A model generated the notes under the pieces. The model saw nothing but the letters and a program-made list of their open reading frames with translations. It had not been told where the DNA came from and did no database searches. This document shows, piece by piece, positions 1 to 10,741 of a DNA stretch of 64,000 bases. Positions within the stretch are counted from its first letter, which is position 1, and every line of letters begins with the position of its first letter. The translations under genes and the position numbers were made by a program. Origin of the DNA: Hysterangium stoloniferum (Eukaryota; Basidiomycota; Agaricomycetes; Hysterangiales; Hysterangiaceae); contig WHVD01000092.1 of assembly GCA_015178975.1 (NCBI GenBank), positions 124,001 through 188,000 on the forward strand, written 5' to 3'.

Positions 1-358
1 AGGTTGTTTCTCCTTGACACTGAAATGCACCACATGTGACACAGATCACATGGAAATAGCATTATACTTTACTCACCCACTCATCAACCCAAATCTCTAT
101 ATGGTTTTCAGACAGATGTATGTGCTGCTCATCATTGGGGGCCCGATAACATAAATCATCACCAGGTTCGTTACATCCCCATTGTTCTCGAAGCTTCTCC
201 CTGAATATCTCTCTCATCCCAGTCTTAATGATCTGGTCCCGTCGCTCTGAACTCCATACACCTGGGGGGGTGAAGGGTGGTAGCTCAATGCCTTCAAGGC
301 AGGTCTGAACCATTACCTCATGGTGATTCCCCAGGACTATCTCATTGAAAGCAGACAT
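1..358 (-). CDS. Family A gene, 5' part, cut by the window edge
   Basis: This is the first exon (77-358) of a family A copy, with the first bases of exon 2 at 1-19. The 57-bp intron between them has a GTGAGT donor and a TTTCAG acceptor. The exon is open from its ATG and keeps the family landmarks WGCNEPG, CYRAP and HIEIWVDEW. The family function is unknown; see 58868-60761 for the complete copy. Whether the rest is intact lies outside the window. Confidence 0.6.
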
Positions 359-743
359 TTGGGTGTAGCAGTCGTACTTACACTAGAAGAAAGTGCCAGG
401 CTTTTATAGTGCAGTCAGTTTGAGTGTTCTACAGACTCATGGCTGTGCTTACACAAGATTCACAGCATGTCACCCCTACCTTTGCAAGCAAAATCCCCTC
501 ACCTTTGAACTATATAGGCTGGACTTAATTACTTTACTACTTTTTCATGCCTTCCGCTGAAGGCTCACACAGCATCTAATAATAGTTTTGATAATTATCA
601 CCCCATAAGTTAGCATTTAGGGAATTATTGAATGTCACAGTTGCAATGCGGCTTTGCTGACATTGGTGCTGTCAACCTCAGAATTTATCTGGCAAGATTG
701 TGCACTTCCTATTTAATTTTATCAAAACTTTCAATAAGAAGAA
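359..743 (-). other. Family A upstream block and tail of a family C copy
   Basis: About 240 bp next to the A start codon matches the upstream block of the other A copies, including a TATA-like CTATATAG (about 510-517 on this strand). The next 140 bp matches the 3' end of family C. Similarity to C stops abruptly near 743, where an insertion block begins. Confidence 0.5.
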
Positions 744-1029
744 ACCTGTGGGGTGTGCTTAAAACCTCTGACCGAAGGCCAGTGCCTATCATGTAAGAAG
801 TTCATATGAGTCGTTAAGTTACCGGAGGGCTGTTGGCTGGTGTCATTCTCACTGGCCCTATTATGTAGAAAGTTCACACGAGTCGTGGAGTTTGCACAGT
901 TCTAAATATAACTCTCAGTGAGTGATAAACCTCGACTCAGAGGCTACAGGATCAGTTTCAATCCCATATATAGTATCCATAAGCATAGTGCAACTATACA
1001 GTTGCCCTGCAGTATGTTTCAGCTTACCA
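744..1029. other. Flank of a Copia remnant, unassigned
   Basis: This lies between a truncated C copy and a Copia coding remnant. Bases 808-845 recur in inverted orientation at 2750-2784, so both sides of the Copia block carry the same sequence. It may be LTR or untranslated sequence of that or another element. No gene is visible. Confidence 0.3.
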
Positions 1030-2620
1030 AAGGTCCCTTACGTAATGCTGTTGGGAGAATGTTTTGACCTTCGGTCTGGCTAACGACTTTGTTAGCATGT
1101 CGGCAGGATTATCGTCCGTGGATACCTAGTGGATCAACACCAGCCTGCTTATTGGCAACTGCACAAATAAAGTGGTATCGAATATCAATGTGTTTGGTAC
1201 ATGTGTGGAACTCATCATTTTTGACAATTGGTATGGCAGATTGATTATTGCAATAGATCATGATGAGGCGAGTAAGCAGCCGAGCGATTTTGGCTATAAA
1301 TGCTCGTATCCATAGAGCCTCCTGTTAAGTAGAAGACAAGATTTCGGAAGGGTAGAGCCTGTTTGTGAAGCTCAGTGAGTGAGTGAGTAAACTTCACTAT
1401 ATATTATAGTACCTGTTTGCGAAGCTACAAGATGTTTATAAGTAATAGAATGATAATAAATGATTGTGCATATACCTCAGTGAGTGAGTGAGTAAACTTC
1501 ACTGAGGTATATGGCGAAACATCATGACTTTTTATCTACTTTCTAATTATTTTAGGAGAGTTATTAGGGGAGTAAATAGGGGAAATTTAGATACTTGAAG
1601 TTTCTAGTCCATTGCATCATTAAGGAGAAATTCGTAATTAGGAGTTACTTCCCCCCTTAATGGCACTTCAATATATGTGCATATATGCGCATATACTCGT
1701 CATTGTAGGTTCGATTCCGATTTCAGTTTATGCGAAGACTTGATTACTAACACATCCTTCATAGCATGAGTTGCAGCTATATATTCCACCTCCATCGTTG
1801 ATACCACAACGATAGGTTGTTTTTTCGAGCTCCATGAGACGGCGCCTCCATCTATGGCAAAGATATACCCCAAGATTGAGTGCCTATGTTCTTGTGAGCC
1901 CCAATCTGCATGTGCGTTCTGTGAGTCATTTTTTCTATCTCCGAATACCAACCACTGATCTATTGTTCCTTTCAGGTATCTGGGAAGAGAACTCTTTTTA
2001 CAGCTTCCCAGTGCGACTGACCTGGGTTCTGCATCAATTGCGCAAGGAAGGATATGGTGAATGTTATGTCTGGGCTTGTACCGAGTGCTGTATACATAAG
2101 GGATCTTATCACCTTGTGATATGGAACGTTGCACATTTCTTCGAGCCGATGGGGTCTGCTGGGTGATTGTGAGGAGGAAAGGTGGTGATGAGGGTCAAGG
2201 GGGGTTGATAATGGCTTCGCCTCTTGTAGGCCGAATTAGAGACGTTTGAGTACTAAATACATATAATGAGTTTTTACTATGGAATGAGACAACAATCAAA
2301 TCACTTACTCTCAGCGATAAAACATTCACCGAGAGATTTGTTAACTATACTACACGTATATACATTCGAGAGGAGATGGAATACTAATGACCCTTTGGAT
2401 TTTGTCAATATACGAGCATTGCAAAAGTGATATCGTTTGAGCTGCCTGATCACGTTTGACTTCAATCCCCAAGAGCCACTTGAGTTCCCTGAGGTCTTTA
2501 ATTTTGAACTCTTGTCGAAGTTCGTTCTTAAACTCCAAGATAATAATAGCCTTAGAGAGCGACTTCTTACTGCAACAGATGCGCTAAAACAAGATTTTGC
2601 TACACAGAGTTAATTCATTT
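1030..2620 (-). mobile_element. Copia-type retrotransposon fossil, RT to RNase H
   Basis: Fragments on the minus strand match the C-terminal half of Copia polyproteins. The reverse-transcriptase stretch is at about 2350-2540 (LKWLLGIEVKRD), and the RNase H stretch runs through about 1750-2130 (STMEVEYIAATHAMKD) and resumes at about 1130-1320 (CNNQSAIPI, HIDIRYHF). It is broken, with several breaks, and is interrupted by a solo LTR at 1323-1752. No gag or integrase part is present here. Confidence 0.85.
1323..1752 (+). mobile_element. Solo LTR, type S, inside the Copia fossil
   Basis: The block starts TGTTAAGTAG and ends TTACTAACA, and splits the RNase H part of the Copia remnant. The flanking 5-mers are CCTCC and CATCC, an imperfect target duplication. 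The reverse complement closely matches the LTR at 44854-45263. It contains a palindrome at about 1470-1512 with arms TATACCTCAGT and ACTGAGGTATA. No second LTR or internal region is attached, so it is a solo LTR. Confidence 0.8.
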
Positions 2621-2790
2621 GCTAATTATCCCTCTTTAATATCCAGATTCAATTAATTGTAATTAGTTGTTACCTTCCTGGTCTAAAAATATTAATCTCA
2701 AAATCTGGGCATCTAAACCAAAACCGACGCTCATGCCTTAGAAGAATGGTGTCAGCCAACAGCCTTCCGGTAACTTAACGACTCGTGTGT
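2621..2790. other. Right flank of the Copia block
   Basis: AT-rich sequence with no open frame of note. Bases 2750-2784 are an inverted copy of 808-845. Family A upstream sequence begins near 2790 (GTGGAGCCTATAAGG). Confidence 0.3.
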
Positions 2791-3027
2791 CATTACAGTG
2801 GAGCCTATAAGGTTCAAGGAAGGTGTGGGAACCTTGTGTACAGGAATGAGTGTAAGTACGGCCATAATGCTGTACCTTTAACTCTCCGACTGGTGGCGGC
2901 ACAAAAGCAAGGCACCCTTCTAGTGTAGGTGAGACTGCTACCCACCAATGTCTACTTCCAACAGGATGACTCAGGGGAATCACGATTCGGCAACGGCTGA
3001 GATCAACCTTGAAGACATTGAGGAACT

Positions 3028-3156
3028 TGTTAGATGTTGAGGTGTAACGAAAAAGTTAAGTTTTTATGACTAAGTTACTGTAAAGTACAACTTAGCCGAG
3101 TGTCGAAATAAACTACATGGAACATAGAACGGCTTGCAATACAACTAGTTCTAACA
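3028..3156. mobile_element. Small LTR-like insertion in exon 1
   Basis: 129 bp starting TGTTAGA and ending TCTAACA (7-bp perfect inverted ends) interrupts exon 1 between the codons for EEL and the downstream LVSP-equivalent. Other A copies run straight through this point. I see no clear target duplication. It could be a short solo LTR or a deleted element end. Confidence 0.5.
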
Positions 3157-4161
3157 AAAATCCCACTCTTAGTTTCCCCTTGGTGTATTGAGTTCAGAGC
3201 AAAGGGACGAGATCGTTAAAGGGATGAGAGAGAGATATTCAGGGAGAGGTTCAAGAACAATGGGTTGTAATGAACCCGGCCATGATTTACATTATCGGGT
3301 CCTGGATGGTAGGCAACACATACAGCTGTCTGCAAACCATATAGAGATTTGGGTTGACGAGTGGGTGAGTGAAGTATAATGCTATTTCCATGTGATGTGT
3401 CACATGCTGCGCATTTCAGTTTCAAGGAGAAATGGGCTACCATGACCCACTGAATGTTTTTAAGATATCCACCAACACGACATCCAACCTCAGCCACTAC
3501 TGCAGTCATGCCGATCACTGGGGAATGATCTCACAAAGTCAGGGGACAATGTCAAGTATTGACATTGGCCCCGGGTAATACTGTGGAGTCGGTTTGGAAA
3601 GGGTTGGGATGAAAGTCCTTCACAGTGCTAAGACAGCTTCGCTGATCACAAAGCTGACAACATACTGGGAAATCGCCCATTTGTTACAAGACGATGGTGC
3701 CTTTGGCAAGTTTCTACACAAGCTTCTCATGCTGCCAAGACTAGGAAGACTAGTTCAAGACAGTGCCGATTTAGCGAAGTAGGGATACCTCAATCATTGA
3801 ATACACTGGAAATACTCATATCTGAGTTGTAGACCTATCTACCCACCTCAAATTCGGAGAAGAGTGACAGAAGTTTTAAAGACTTTCCTGATATTCCCAC
3901 ACATGGGACTGATTATTTCTTAATTAAAATTTTTAATTCTTAAACAAACTAAAGTCTTTTTAATAAAACTACACGAAGTCTGAGAATGGGAGCAGAAAAG
4001 GTCACAATACCCAGCTTATGATATTCTTGGCTTTGGTCTTCTTTTTCTGCCCCGGCATTTATTGGTCAGATAGAGACACGTCAAATGCGATTATGTCATC
4101 ACGTTTTAGTCAAGTCACCACTGCACACCAACTTTGATGAGGTTGCATCAACATTTATCAT

Positions 4162-4562
4162 TGTTTATAACAAATATACTCAGTCGACACGTAAGGGTGA
4201 TTCGACTATATTTGTTATCTATAACAAATATACTATGACATGTTCTTGTTAAGCTATTGTGACTGTAATCAGGAAGATAATAACATACCTCAGTCAACAT
4301 GTAAGGGTGATTTGACTGAGGTATGGGTGTGTAACTGTCATAGTTAAATACTCTTCGGTTAACGTGCGGCTGAGATGGTAATACATGTGTTCTAAGGTAC
4401 AGTATGGCTGGGTACTGTCATATAAGCTTGATACGGGGTGGGACAGTGTTATTTGGTGACATTGTGTTAGTTTAAACTTAAGCTTGGGCGCAACTTAAGC
4501 TTGGACGATACATGTATTGTAGTCCTTATCTGTTGTAACGAGACTCACTTCGTATTCCAACA
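4162..4562 (+). mobile_element. Solo LTR, type H, TSD ATCAT
   Basis: Starts TGTTTATAACAAATATA and ends TATTCCAACA. ATCAT is present on both sides (4157-4161 and 4563-4567), a perfect 5-bp target duplication within family A exon 3. It contains the hairpin CATACCTCAGTC...GACTGAGGTATG at about 4284-4325. Related copies are at 29569-29856 and 49896-50134. Confidence 0.85.
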
Positions 4563-4762
4563 ATCATAAACATCGCCCGTTCTCTATCAGAATTTCATTT
4601 TGTAATAAGCGAAGATAAGGCATCGGCCACCGCCGTGGCACTCCACGTTCGGAATTTCAGGCCCTCCGCCGGAGTAGTCCTAAGATGGCTTCAAACGGTC
4701 TATAAAACGCACCTTCGACATCTCCTACAGTCCAACAACGACAGCGAATTTCATTTACCTCT

Positions 4763-5104
4763 GTGTCAAGCTCGTTGTACAAGAAGGTCAGCAAGTCGTT
4801 GCCCACTTCTATACTTCACGTAGAATCAACGCTGGTACAAGACTATCCTGTATCATCTTCGACTTCCAATTACTGCTGCCCACCATCTATACCTGCTGGT
4901 ATCCAAAATGTCATTTTAAAAGTCACCTGGAAATCGATCGGCTCTATCGGCAAAGGCCAGTCAACTCCAGGCTGCGAAGACTCTACTCAAGACCTTCCCC
5001 GTGGTGCCTCCCCGTCTCCAACCTTACCAAAGGATTTTGATTCATCCAAACATATCTCGTGTGAAATACCAACAATATTTCCTGAAACACCTCTCGGTAT
5101 GTAG
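4763..5104 (+). CDS. Hypothetical protein fragment
   Basis: Open for 114 codons and rich in Ser, Thr and Pro, ending with ETPLGM and TAG. It follows the TATA-like CTATAAAA by about 60 bp, but the frame opens with GTG, so the true start or an upstream exon is uncertain. I recognise no domain. The Ser/Pro composition suggests a disordered segment if it is coding at all. Confidence 0.3.
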   Translation: MSSSLYKKVSKSLPTSILHVESTLVQDYPVSSSTSNYCCPPSIPAGIQNVILKVTWKSIGSIGKGQSTPGCEDSTQDLPRGASPSPTLPKDFDSSKHISCEIPTIFPETPLGM

Positions 5105-5120
5105 TGTAATGTCTTTTTCA

Positions 5121-5773
5121 TTACGATGATTTTGTGGAGTCACCGCTAACATGCGAGACAGATGAGTCCATTACCCCCCCAGCACCACTATACGACGACA
5201 AGGGAAGCTCAGGAGCAATGTATGCTATTTGGCTCGCCAATCGGGACGTTGCGCACGAGTGATGAGAGGATGCACCTAATTCCAATTGACGACTTCTAAG
5301 TTGTATCTCAAGGGGAGGTATGAAGGACTCACCGGGAACCGTTGAAGAATTATCGTCAGGGTTATTCACAATTTGCAGGGGAGTATCTTCATTCGTTCCA
5401 TCTAGGAACTTGGCATGGCCATGATCAACATCCAATGACAACATATCAATTAATGGAACCAATAGTAGACTTAGTCACTCATGAGAAATTGTCGATAAAT
5501 GATCCGCTGCGCCGTCAAGAGGTGGTAAGGATAGGTCTCAAGAATATAGCAGCAAGTCAGTGGTTGACCCAGAATTGAAAGTATGTCTATGTGCACCACT
5601 CCGTGCAAATAAAAGGGGATTGACGCCTTCCGTCCCGTGTCACCGACCCTATTGTCCGAATCATCCCTTGATTCTTCGGACCGGTTATTGGAGGATTTTA
5701 TTGATACGTCGTACCATAAACGAGGTGGAGATGATTCGATATATTTCTGGAGTGAGTCATTCAAATCTTGCAT
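5121..5773 (-). CDS. Hypothetical protein, two open segments
   Basis: Two minus-strand open segments (5773-5471 and 5462-5121) are separated by a few bases in different frames. An intron or a frameshift may separate them. The first is rich in Ser, Asp and Asn (NNRSEESRDDSDNRVGD); the second is Ser-rich. It converges on the plus-strand frame at 4763-5104. No family is recognised. Confidence 0.3.
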
Positions 5774-5934
5774 TGTCTATAACTATGTCAAGGTGTGTAA
5801 CTAGGCCACTTGACCTTTTGTGGAACAGAGTCACCAGGGACACTTTTAAACGTTCCCTACTCCAATATCGTTGAGATTACACTATGGCTCTCAGAATTTC
5901 AGTAAGCACCGCAATTGAGTGCGTTCAGTTGACT

Positions 5935-6545
5935 GGATTCCATTCCAATTGCCATGTTTGAATTATTTCAGTTAGAGGAGTAACGAAACAATCATTTGAG
6001 TCGATCTAATATTAAGGGACTCTTCTACAAGATACGTTGGACTCTTGAACATTAATTGTCGTCACCTGTTCCTTCCTATGCGTAGTCGCCACACCTTTCA
6101 CTGATGTGTCGGTAGCATTGACGAATTCGACTTATGTCTCCATTTTCTGGAAGAAAAAGCCCCGGAACATAACTATGAGGGTTCCAGGCCGTTTTATCAA
6201 AAACAATACTGATGAGTTAGTCACCGCAATCATGCTAGCCAAGGAGAAACCGCTAGATGTCACCTTTAACATTGGCGAGGACTCACAGTACCTCACAATC
6301 CTCAATCTGCTTTGCCATCGCCTCATCACATCGAACAGAGTTGCTGCATTATGCGCCGAAGAAATAATCGGGGTTACTCTGATCCTGATAGCTGGATCTT
6401 CCGACCATGGTCTCGCGTGTCCCACGGTGCGCAGCTTCAATACCATCGCCATTCTCGTTTCTCTCCTTGTACATTGGGACGTGATCCGCGGCTCAATCAA
6501 CGAAACATCCATGATCGACTATGAAGGTCTAGTCCTCGCTGTAAT
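5935..6545 (+). pseudogene. Family M module
   Basis: Best-preserved M copy: open from about 6106 to 6600 in one frame. It begins with a CVVATP-like stretch, then NITMRVPGRFIKNN, then AEEIIGVTLILIAGSS and TVRSFNTIAILVSLL. The last two motifs recur in family A exon 5, so M is a diverged relative of the A C-terminus. Near 6541 it fuses to a short B-like piece, so its natural end is lost. The frame opens at GTG, so the true start is probably an upstream exon junction. Confidence 0.55.
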
Positions 6546-7282
6546 AATACACTATCTTCACCATCTTTTCTCTTGCATATTGTCTTTCATTTGTGCATGA
6601 CATTACCTCACCAGTCCATTTCTTAACTTTTATGAGTCTCCTATCCAGCTTCTATTGTGTCGCATTCACCAAGATGCATGGTTCCGAGATATTGCCGGCG
6701 CTGTATTGAGGGTTTCATTGGGCGACATACCCATGCATATAGCCTCATTTACACTTCATCTTGATTGGTACACGTCGAACTCACTGTCTCGGAGTATTGG
6801 CTCCTTGGAAACCTTCTTCAACGACAGCACCCTTCTCACCGATCACATCAACCAGCTGAATGTGGTTTCTTCGTTCATTGGGCCCATCGTACGGTACGTT
6901 CGCTATATTTTGTCTTCCAGCACCGTCTTACATCCACCCACGAAACTGTCCTACCAGTCTCATTCTGACCCACACGAGCCCAGATTGGGTTATCCTAGTG
7001 TCTGGCGAAAAGTAAATCGAGTTGACTCTGAAGCTGATAGCTGGATCTTCCGAGCCAGAATCTGCGTGTACCACAGTGCGCAGCGTCAATACCATCGCCA
7101 TTCTCGTTTCCCTCCTTCCACATTGTGAGATTATGCGCGGCACGGCCAACGACAAATTCTTCAATTCCTTGCTTAAAACTTTAGATTTCACCGCGTGTTC
7201 CTTCCTTTGCGTGGTCGCCACACCTTCCACTCGTGTGTCGGTACGGTCATTAGACCCCCCTATCAGTGTTGAAGGCACATAG
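6546..7282 (+). pseudogene. Family A exons 4-5, 5'-truncated
   Basis: Exon 4 (to about 6894, HQDAWFRDIAGAVL, FFNDSTLLTDHINQLN) is joined upstream to M/B sequence instead of exons 1-3. Intron 4 keeps GTACGTTC and TACCAG. Exon 5 (6957-7282) keeps LTLKLIAGSS and TVRSVNTIAILVSLL but has an in-frame stop near its start. A fusion left by deletion or recombination between units. Confidence 0.65.
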
Positions 7283-7289
7283 TTGCCCT

Positions 7290-8241
7290 GACAAAGGTCT
7301 TACACCATCGATTGGACACACTTTCTAATCATTTCTCTTCGATGATGGCGACACATCTCAACCAAACCAGGATTGCAGCCGGGGTTGCAGATGTTATAAG
7401 TCTATATGGTTTGAACCTATGTAAGAATTATATAGTCACTTTTCATTATCGCCGCGAGCTCCTCAGTTGTCCCCATAAATGTGTTGAATACATTTGCACT
7501 AGCCGTGATTAGACTAACATTCGCATTTTAAAGTAAGGTATCACTGGAGGTCTGAAAAAGGTCTCCCCACCCCCAATTCGACGCATGTCTCGTTCAGGCT
7601 CATCATACCTTCAGGGTAATAATGTTCAATCGACAAGATCCATAATCTTCCCACCAAGGGCCTCCACACCGTGCGAGTCATTGTGCTGGGCGAATTCCTT
7701 AAACTAATTCTCTTCCACTGAAAACTTGACAATAAAGCTGCCATAGGCCGAGGAAATATAAGAGCCCATACAGTCACTTTTCGCCGCCGCCGCGCGCTCT
7801 GCATGTTGCAGGCGTTGATGTTATACATGCCTTGAATACACGTGCGGCCACCACCAGCGGCTAGACTGATATCCTATTTATCAATGACAATCATTTCAAA
7901 CAGGACGCAGACTTGAGAGTTGTATGACGCTACATAATTTGATACAATTTAGAAGCGAAGATTGTCACTTGAAATAGTCACTGCGAGGTTCTCTACACAG
8001 GTATTGAATATACCCCAATGACTACTCGCTGAAATCGCATCGCATATACTAGCAGTAAAAATGTCAATCGAATACCATTACGACGTCTCAAAGAAGGCCT
8101 TCCCACCATCCTTCTTGTGTCCTTTGTTTGGGAGACCAGGAAGCCGGGGCCAAACCAATGAACACCATGATCAGGACACCGACATTTCTTCACATGTCGT
8201 AAGCTTTCGCCTTGTATAAGAGAAAGATAGCTCGTGGTCAT
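7290..8241 (-). pseudogene. Family D copy, convergent with A
   Basis: The minus strand starts at an ATG (MTTSYLSLIQGES) and stays open for 82 codons (8241-7993). Further D motifs follow towards 7541 (IYGI-like, MQSARRRRKVTV). The copy is tail to tail with the A fragment at 6546-7282. Later segments fall in different frames, from introns or decay. Function unknown. Confidence 0.5.
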
Positions 8242-8574
8242 GTCAGGCGGAATCCCATATCAACTAAGAGCTGAAGAATACCCACGACCCGCCGCGTGGA
8301 GCAGTCATTCCGGTTTATGGTCTGTTTCAATATTTCAGTCGTTATCGTCAAACTACAAGCCACGGCGATTTATTTTACTCCCTTTCCCGACAGTTCCCCT
8401 GCTGCTTCCATGTCAATTGACTGGAGTTCATTCCACCAATTATCATGTTTGAATTATATCATTGCGAGTAGTAGCGAAAAAAATTCATTCGATTCAATCT
8501 AATATTAAAGGACTATTCGACTAGATCCGTGGCCTTCTTGAACGTTAGTTGTTGTCCCCTGTTCCTTCCTATGC

Positions 8575-8776
8575 GTTAGTCTCTACACCTTTCACTGGTC
8601 TGTCGACACCGTTGACGAATTCGAATTACGACTTCGTTTTCCGGAAAATACCCCCCGGAACATAATTATGTGGCTTCCAGACTGTTTTATCAAAACAATG
8701 CTAGTGAGTTCATTGCCATAAAGGCGCTCACCAAGGAGACACAGCTAGATGTCAGCTTTGACATTGACAAGGACGT
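8575..8776 (+). pseudogene. Family M, 5' fragment
   Basis: Matches the start of M (ENIPPEHNYVA-equivalent region, then NASEF and ETQLDVSFDIDKDV) and stops abruptly at 8776, where Copia sequence begins. The remainder of this M copy is not found on the other side of the Copia block, so flanking sequence was lost. Confidence 0.5.
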
Positions 8777-9122
8777 AAGGTTACTTGTGAGATGGGGAAC
8801 ATGGAGAACCCTTTCAAACTCTATTATTACATTTCCATTCCCTTTAGGCTTAAACCGCACTGCTCCTATCCCTGCAGACATAACTATTTGTCCATTTGCA
8901 ACTTGGATAGGTGTTTGAAATGGTGTATAACTTGAAAACCAATGACAATGGGGAGTCATGTGTGAAGAAGCACCTGTGCCAGCAGTCCAGTCAGAACTAG
9001 CATTGACAAGGAGAGCACAAGATGGATCGGTAGAGTCAGGGATAGAAACACTTGCATTTCCAGCACTCTCTGGTTTCTTTTTCTTTGATACCTTGTCAGA
9101 CGCATTAGCTTTGTCAGCCTTA

Positions 9123-10022
9123 TGTTACGACCCGTTCCCGGATGTTTCAATATCCGATTTCCGATCCCTGACTTCCGACTTCCAATCCCTGACTTCCGAC
9201 TTCCAATCCCCGACTTCCGACTTCCAATCCCCGACTTCCGACTTCCAATCCCCGACTTCCGACTTCCAATCCCCGACTTCCGACTTCCAATCCCCGACTT
9301 CCGACTTCCAATCCCCGACTTCCGACTTCCAATCCCCGACTTCCGACTTCCAATCCCCGACTTCCGACTTCCAATCCCCGACTTCCGACTTCCAATCCCC
9401 GACTTCCGACTTCCAATCCCCGACTTCCAACTTCCAATCCCCGACTTCCGACTTCCAATCCCCGACTTCCGACTTCCAATCCCCGACTTCCGACTTCCAA
9501 TCCCCGACTTCCGACTTCCAATCCCCAACTACGGAACATCATAGTTACCGTATCATCTGCATTCTTCCTTGTTCCGCATTTGGTAATTTGTCTGTTGACA
9601 AGTATTCACTCATTTGTTTGTTGTATTCCCGTTTTGGAATACTGTCTCCCTAATATGTCTTATTGTATTTCTGTTTTAAGAACATTTCCGTTTCCGTCTT
9701 ATTATGGTCTTAGTTTGTAGTACAATAACAAGTAGACTTATATTAGTTTCCACGAATTTGTACTTTACCTTAGATCTGATATCGACTTAGTTTCTTATTC
9801 CTCCTCCCGTCTTTCTGTATGCTCAATATTCGGAACTCTTCAGAACTCTGAATATCCATATCTTCTGTTGTAAGTTTTACTTCCAAAATTAAGGACATTG
9901 AGCGTTTGTGTAGAGGTGCAGCACATAAGCTGAAGCCGACGTCCTGACCCTATCCACGAGTTTCCAACTTCCCGGTGACTTTCCGATAGTTCCAGAATAA
10001 GTTCCCGACACGGCACTTAACA
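9123..10022 (+). mobile_element. Solo LTR with internal minisatellite, TSD CCTTA
   Basis: 900 bp from TGTTACGACC to CACTTAACA, flanked by CCTTA at 9118-9122 and 10023-10027. It sits between the gag and protease parts of the Copia remnant. The TGTTACG start and 5-bp duplication suggest Gypsy. Its 3' part (GCAGCACATAAGCTGAAGCC) recurs at 13071-13866 (inverted) and 28941-29566, so these three form one LTR family (type G). Confidence 0.88.
9165..9527 (+). repeat. 21-bp minisatellite inside the LTR
   Basis: About 17 head-to-tail copies of a 21-bp unit with core GACTTCCGACTTCCAATC, nearly identical except at the edges. Because 21 is a multiple of three, several frames on both strands stay open (7-residue periods such as SDFQSPT). 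These are a by-product of the repeat and not evidence of a protein. Confidence 0.95.
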
Positions 10023-10741
10023 CCTTAGTAGCCTTTCTTTCTTTATATTCCTTTTTCTTCTGCTCAACTCTGGCCTTTGCCTGTTTCTCTGCATTTGCAT
10101 ACTTGTAACAATTGTCTTGGGTATGGCTGGAACCATTGCAGAATGTGCAAGGAACTTTACCAGAAGTGTTGGAAGTCTTTGACACAATCTTGTTCACCAT
10201 CTCTAAACTTCTGGCAGACTGCAGACTCTCTTGTGATGCAAAGTGAGTTTTGACATCAGAGAATGTGATAGCAGTATTCATCATTAAAGATGAAGTCCAC
10301 ACAAAGTCAGATTCAAGCAGAGAATGAAGTAAAGTGAGAGCAGCAAGCTCATCATCCAACATGGCAAGAGTGTACCCCTTTGGACGCAAGTTCTGGACAT
10401 GTACACAAACCTTGTCAACACAACTCATTAATGAAGTCAGAGATTCATCGGGTTCCTTCTGAATATTAAAGAGGTCATTGTAGGCACTAAAATGAACTGC
10501 AGGGAGTTGTTTATTATGTGCATTTTCAATTTTAGACCACATATCATCAGGACCATCATCAATGTCAACATGGGTACACTGTGTAGGTCCAAGAGAGTGC
10601 CATATGATACCAGCTACTTTATTGGAGTGTTCCAACCAGGCAGACTGTAAACTAGTATCACTAGGTTGTTTTTCTTTACCAGTGGCAATAGAGAGACAGT
10701 TCTCCATACGCAAAAGACCAATTACGTCATGTCTCCAATCC

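Larger units (their letters stand above)
2791..4603 (+). pseudogene. Family A pseudogene, exons 1-3
   Basis: Upstream block from 2791, then exon 1 from the ATG at 2948 to 3364, interrupted by a small insertion at 3028-3156. Intron 1 is 3365-3419, exon 2 is 3420-3778, and exon 3 starts near 3833. Exon 3 contains about 80 bp of AT-rich extra sequence (about 3908-3988). It is then split by the LTR at 4162-4562 and resumes for some 40 bp. Exons 4 and 5 are absent, so the copy is non-functional. Intron positions match the intact copy. Confidence 0.75.
4604..5934. other. Island unlike the rest of the window
   Basis: No part of this stretch resembles the A/B/C/D/M/X modules or the LTRs. It holds a TATA box (CTATAAAACGC, about 4700) and open frames on both strands, listed separately. 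It may be a fragment of an unrecognised element or of a host gene. Confidence 0.4.

Noticed and set aside
1834-2166. Plus-strand 110-codon frame
   Set aside because: Antisense to the Copia RNase H remnant, which has clear protein similarity on the minus strand.
4284-4325. Rho-independent-type terminator hairpin
   Set aside because: The hairpin lies inside an LTR and recurs in five LTRs of two types, in a eukaryotic context.
8234-8502. Plus-strand frames starting MVMSGGIPYQLRAEEYPRP, conserved at 19048-19314 and 54790-55119
   Set aside because: This is the spacer between divergent D and M. Conservation follows from duplication, and other copies of the spacer are not open.
9165-9527. Possible CRISPR-like array
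   Set aside because: Units are contiguous with no unique spacers, inside a eukaryotic LTR.
8956-9653. Long open frames (up to 231 codons) on both strands with 7-residue repeats
   Set aside because: They are produced by the 21-bp minisatellite inside a solo LTR. Four frames are open at once, so this is not a protein signal.
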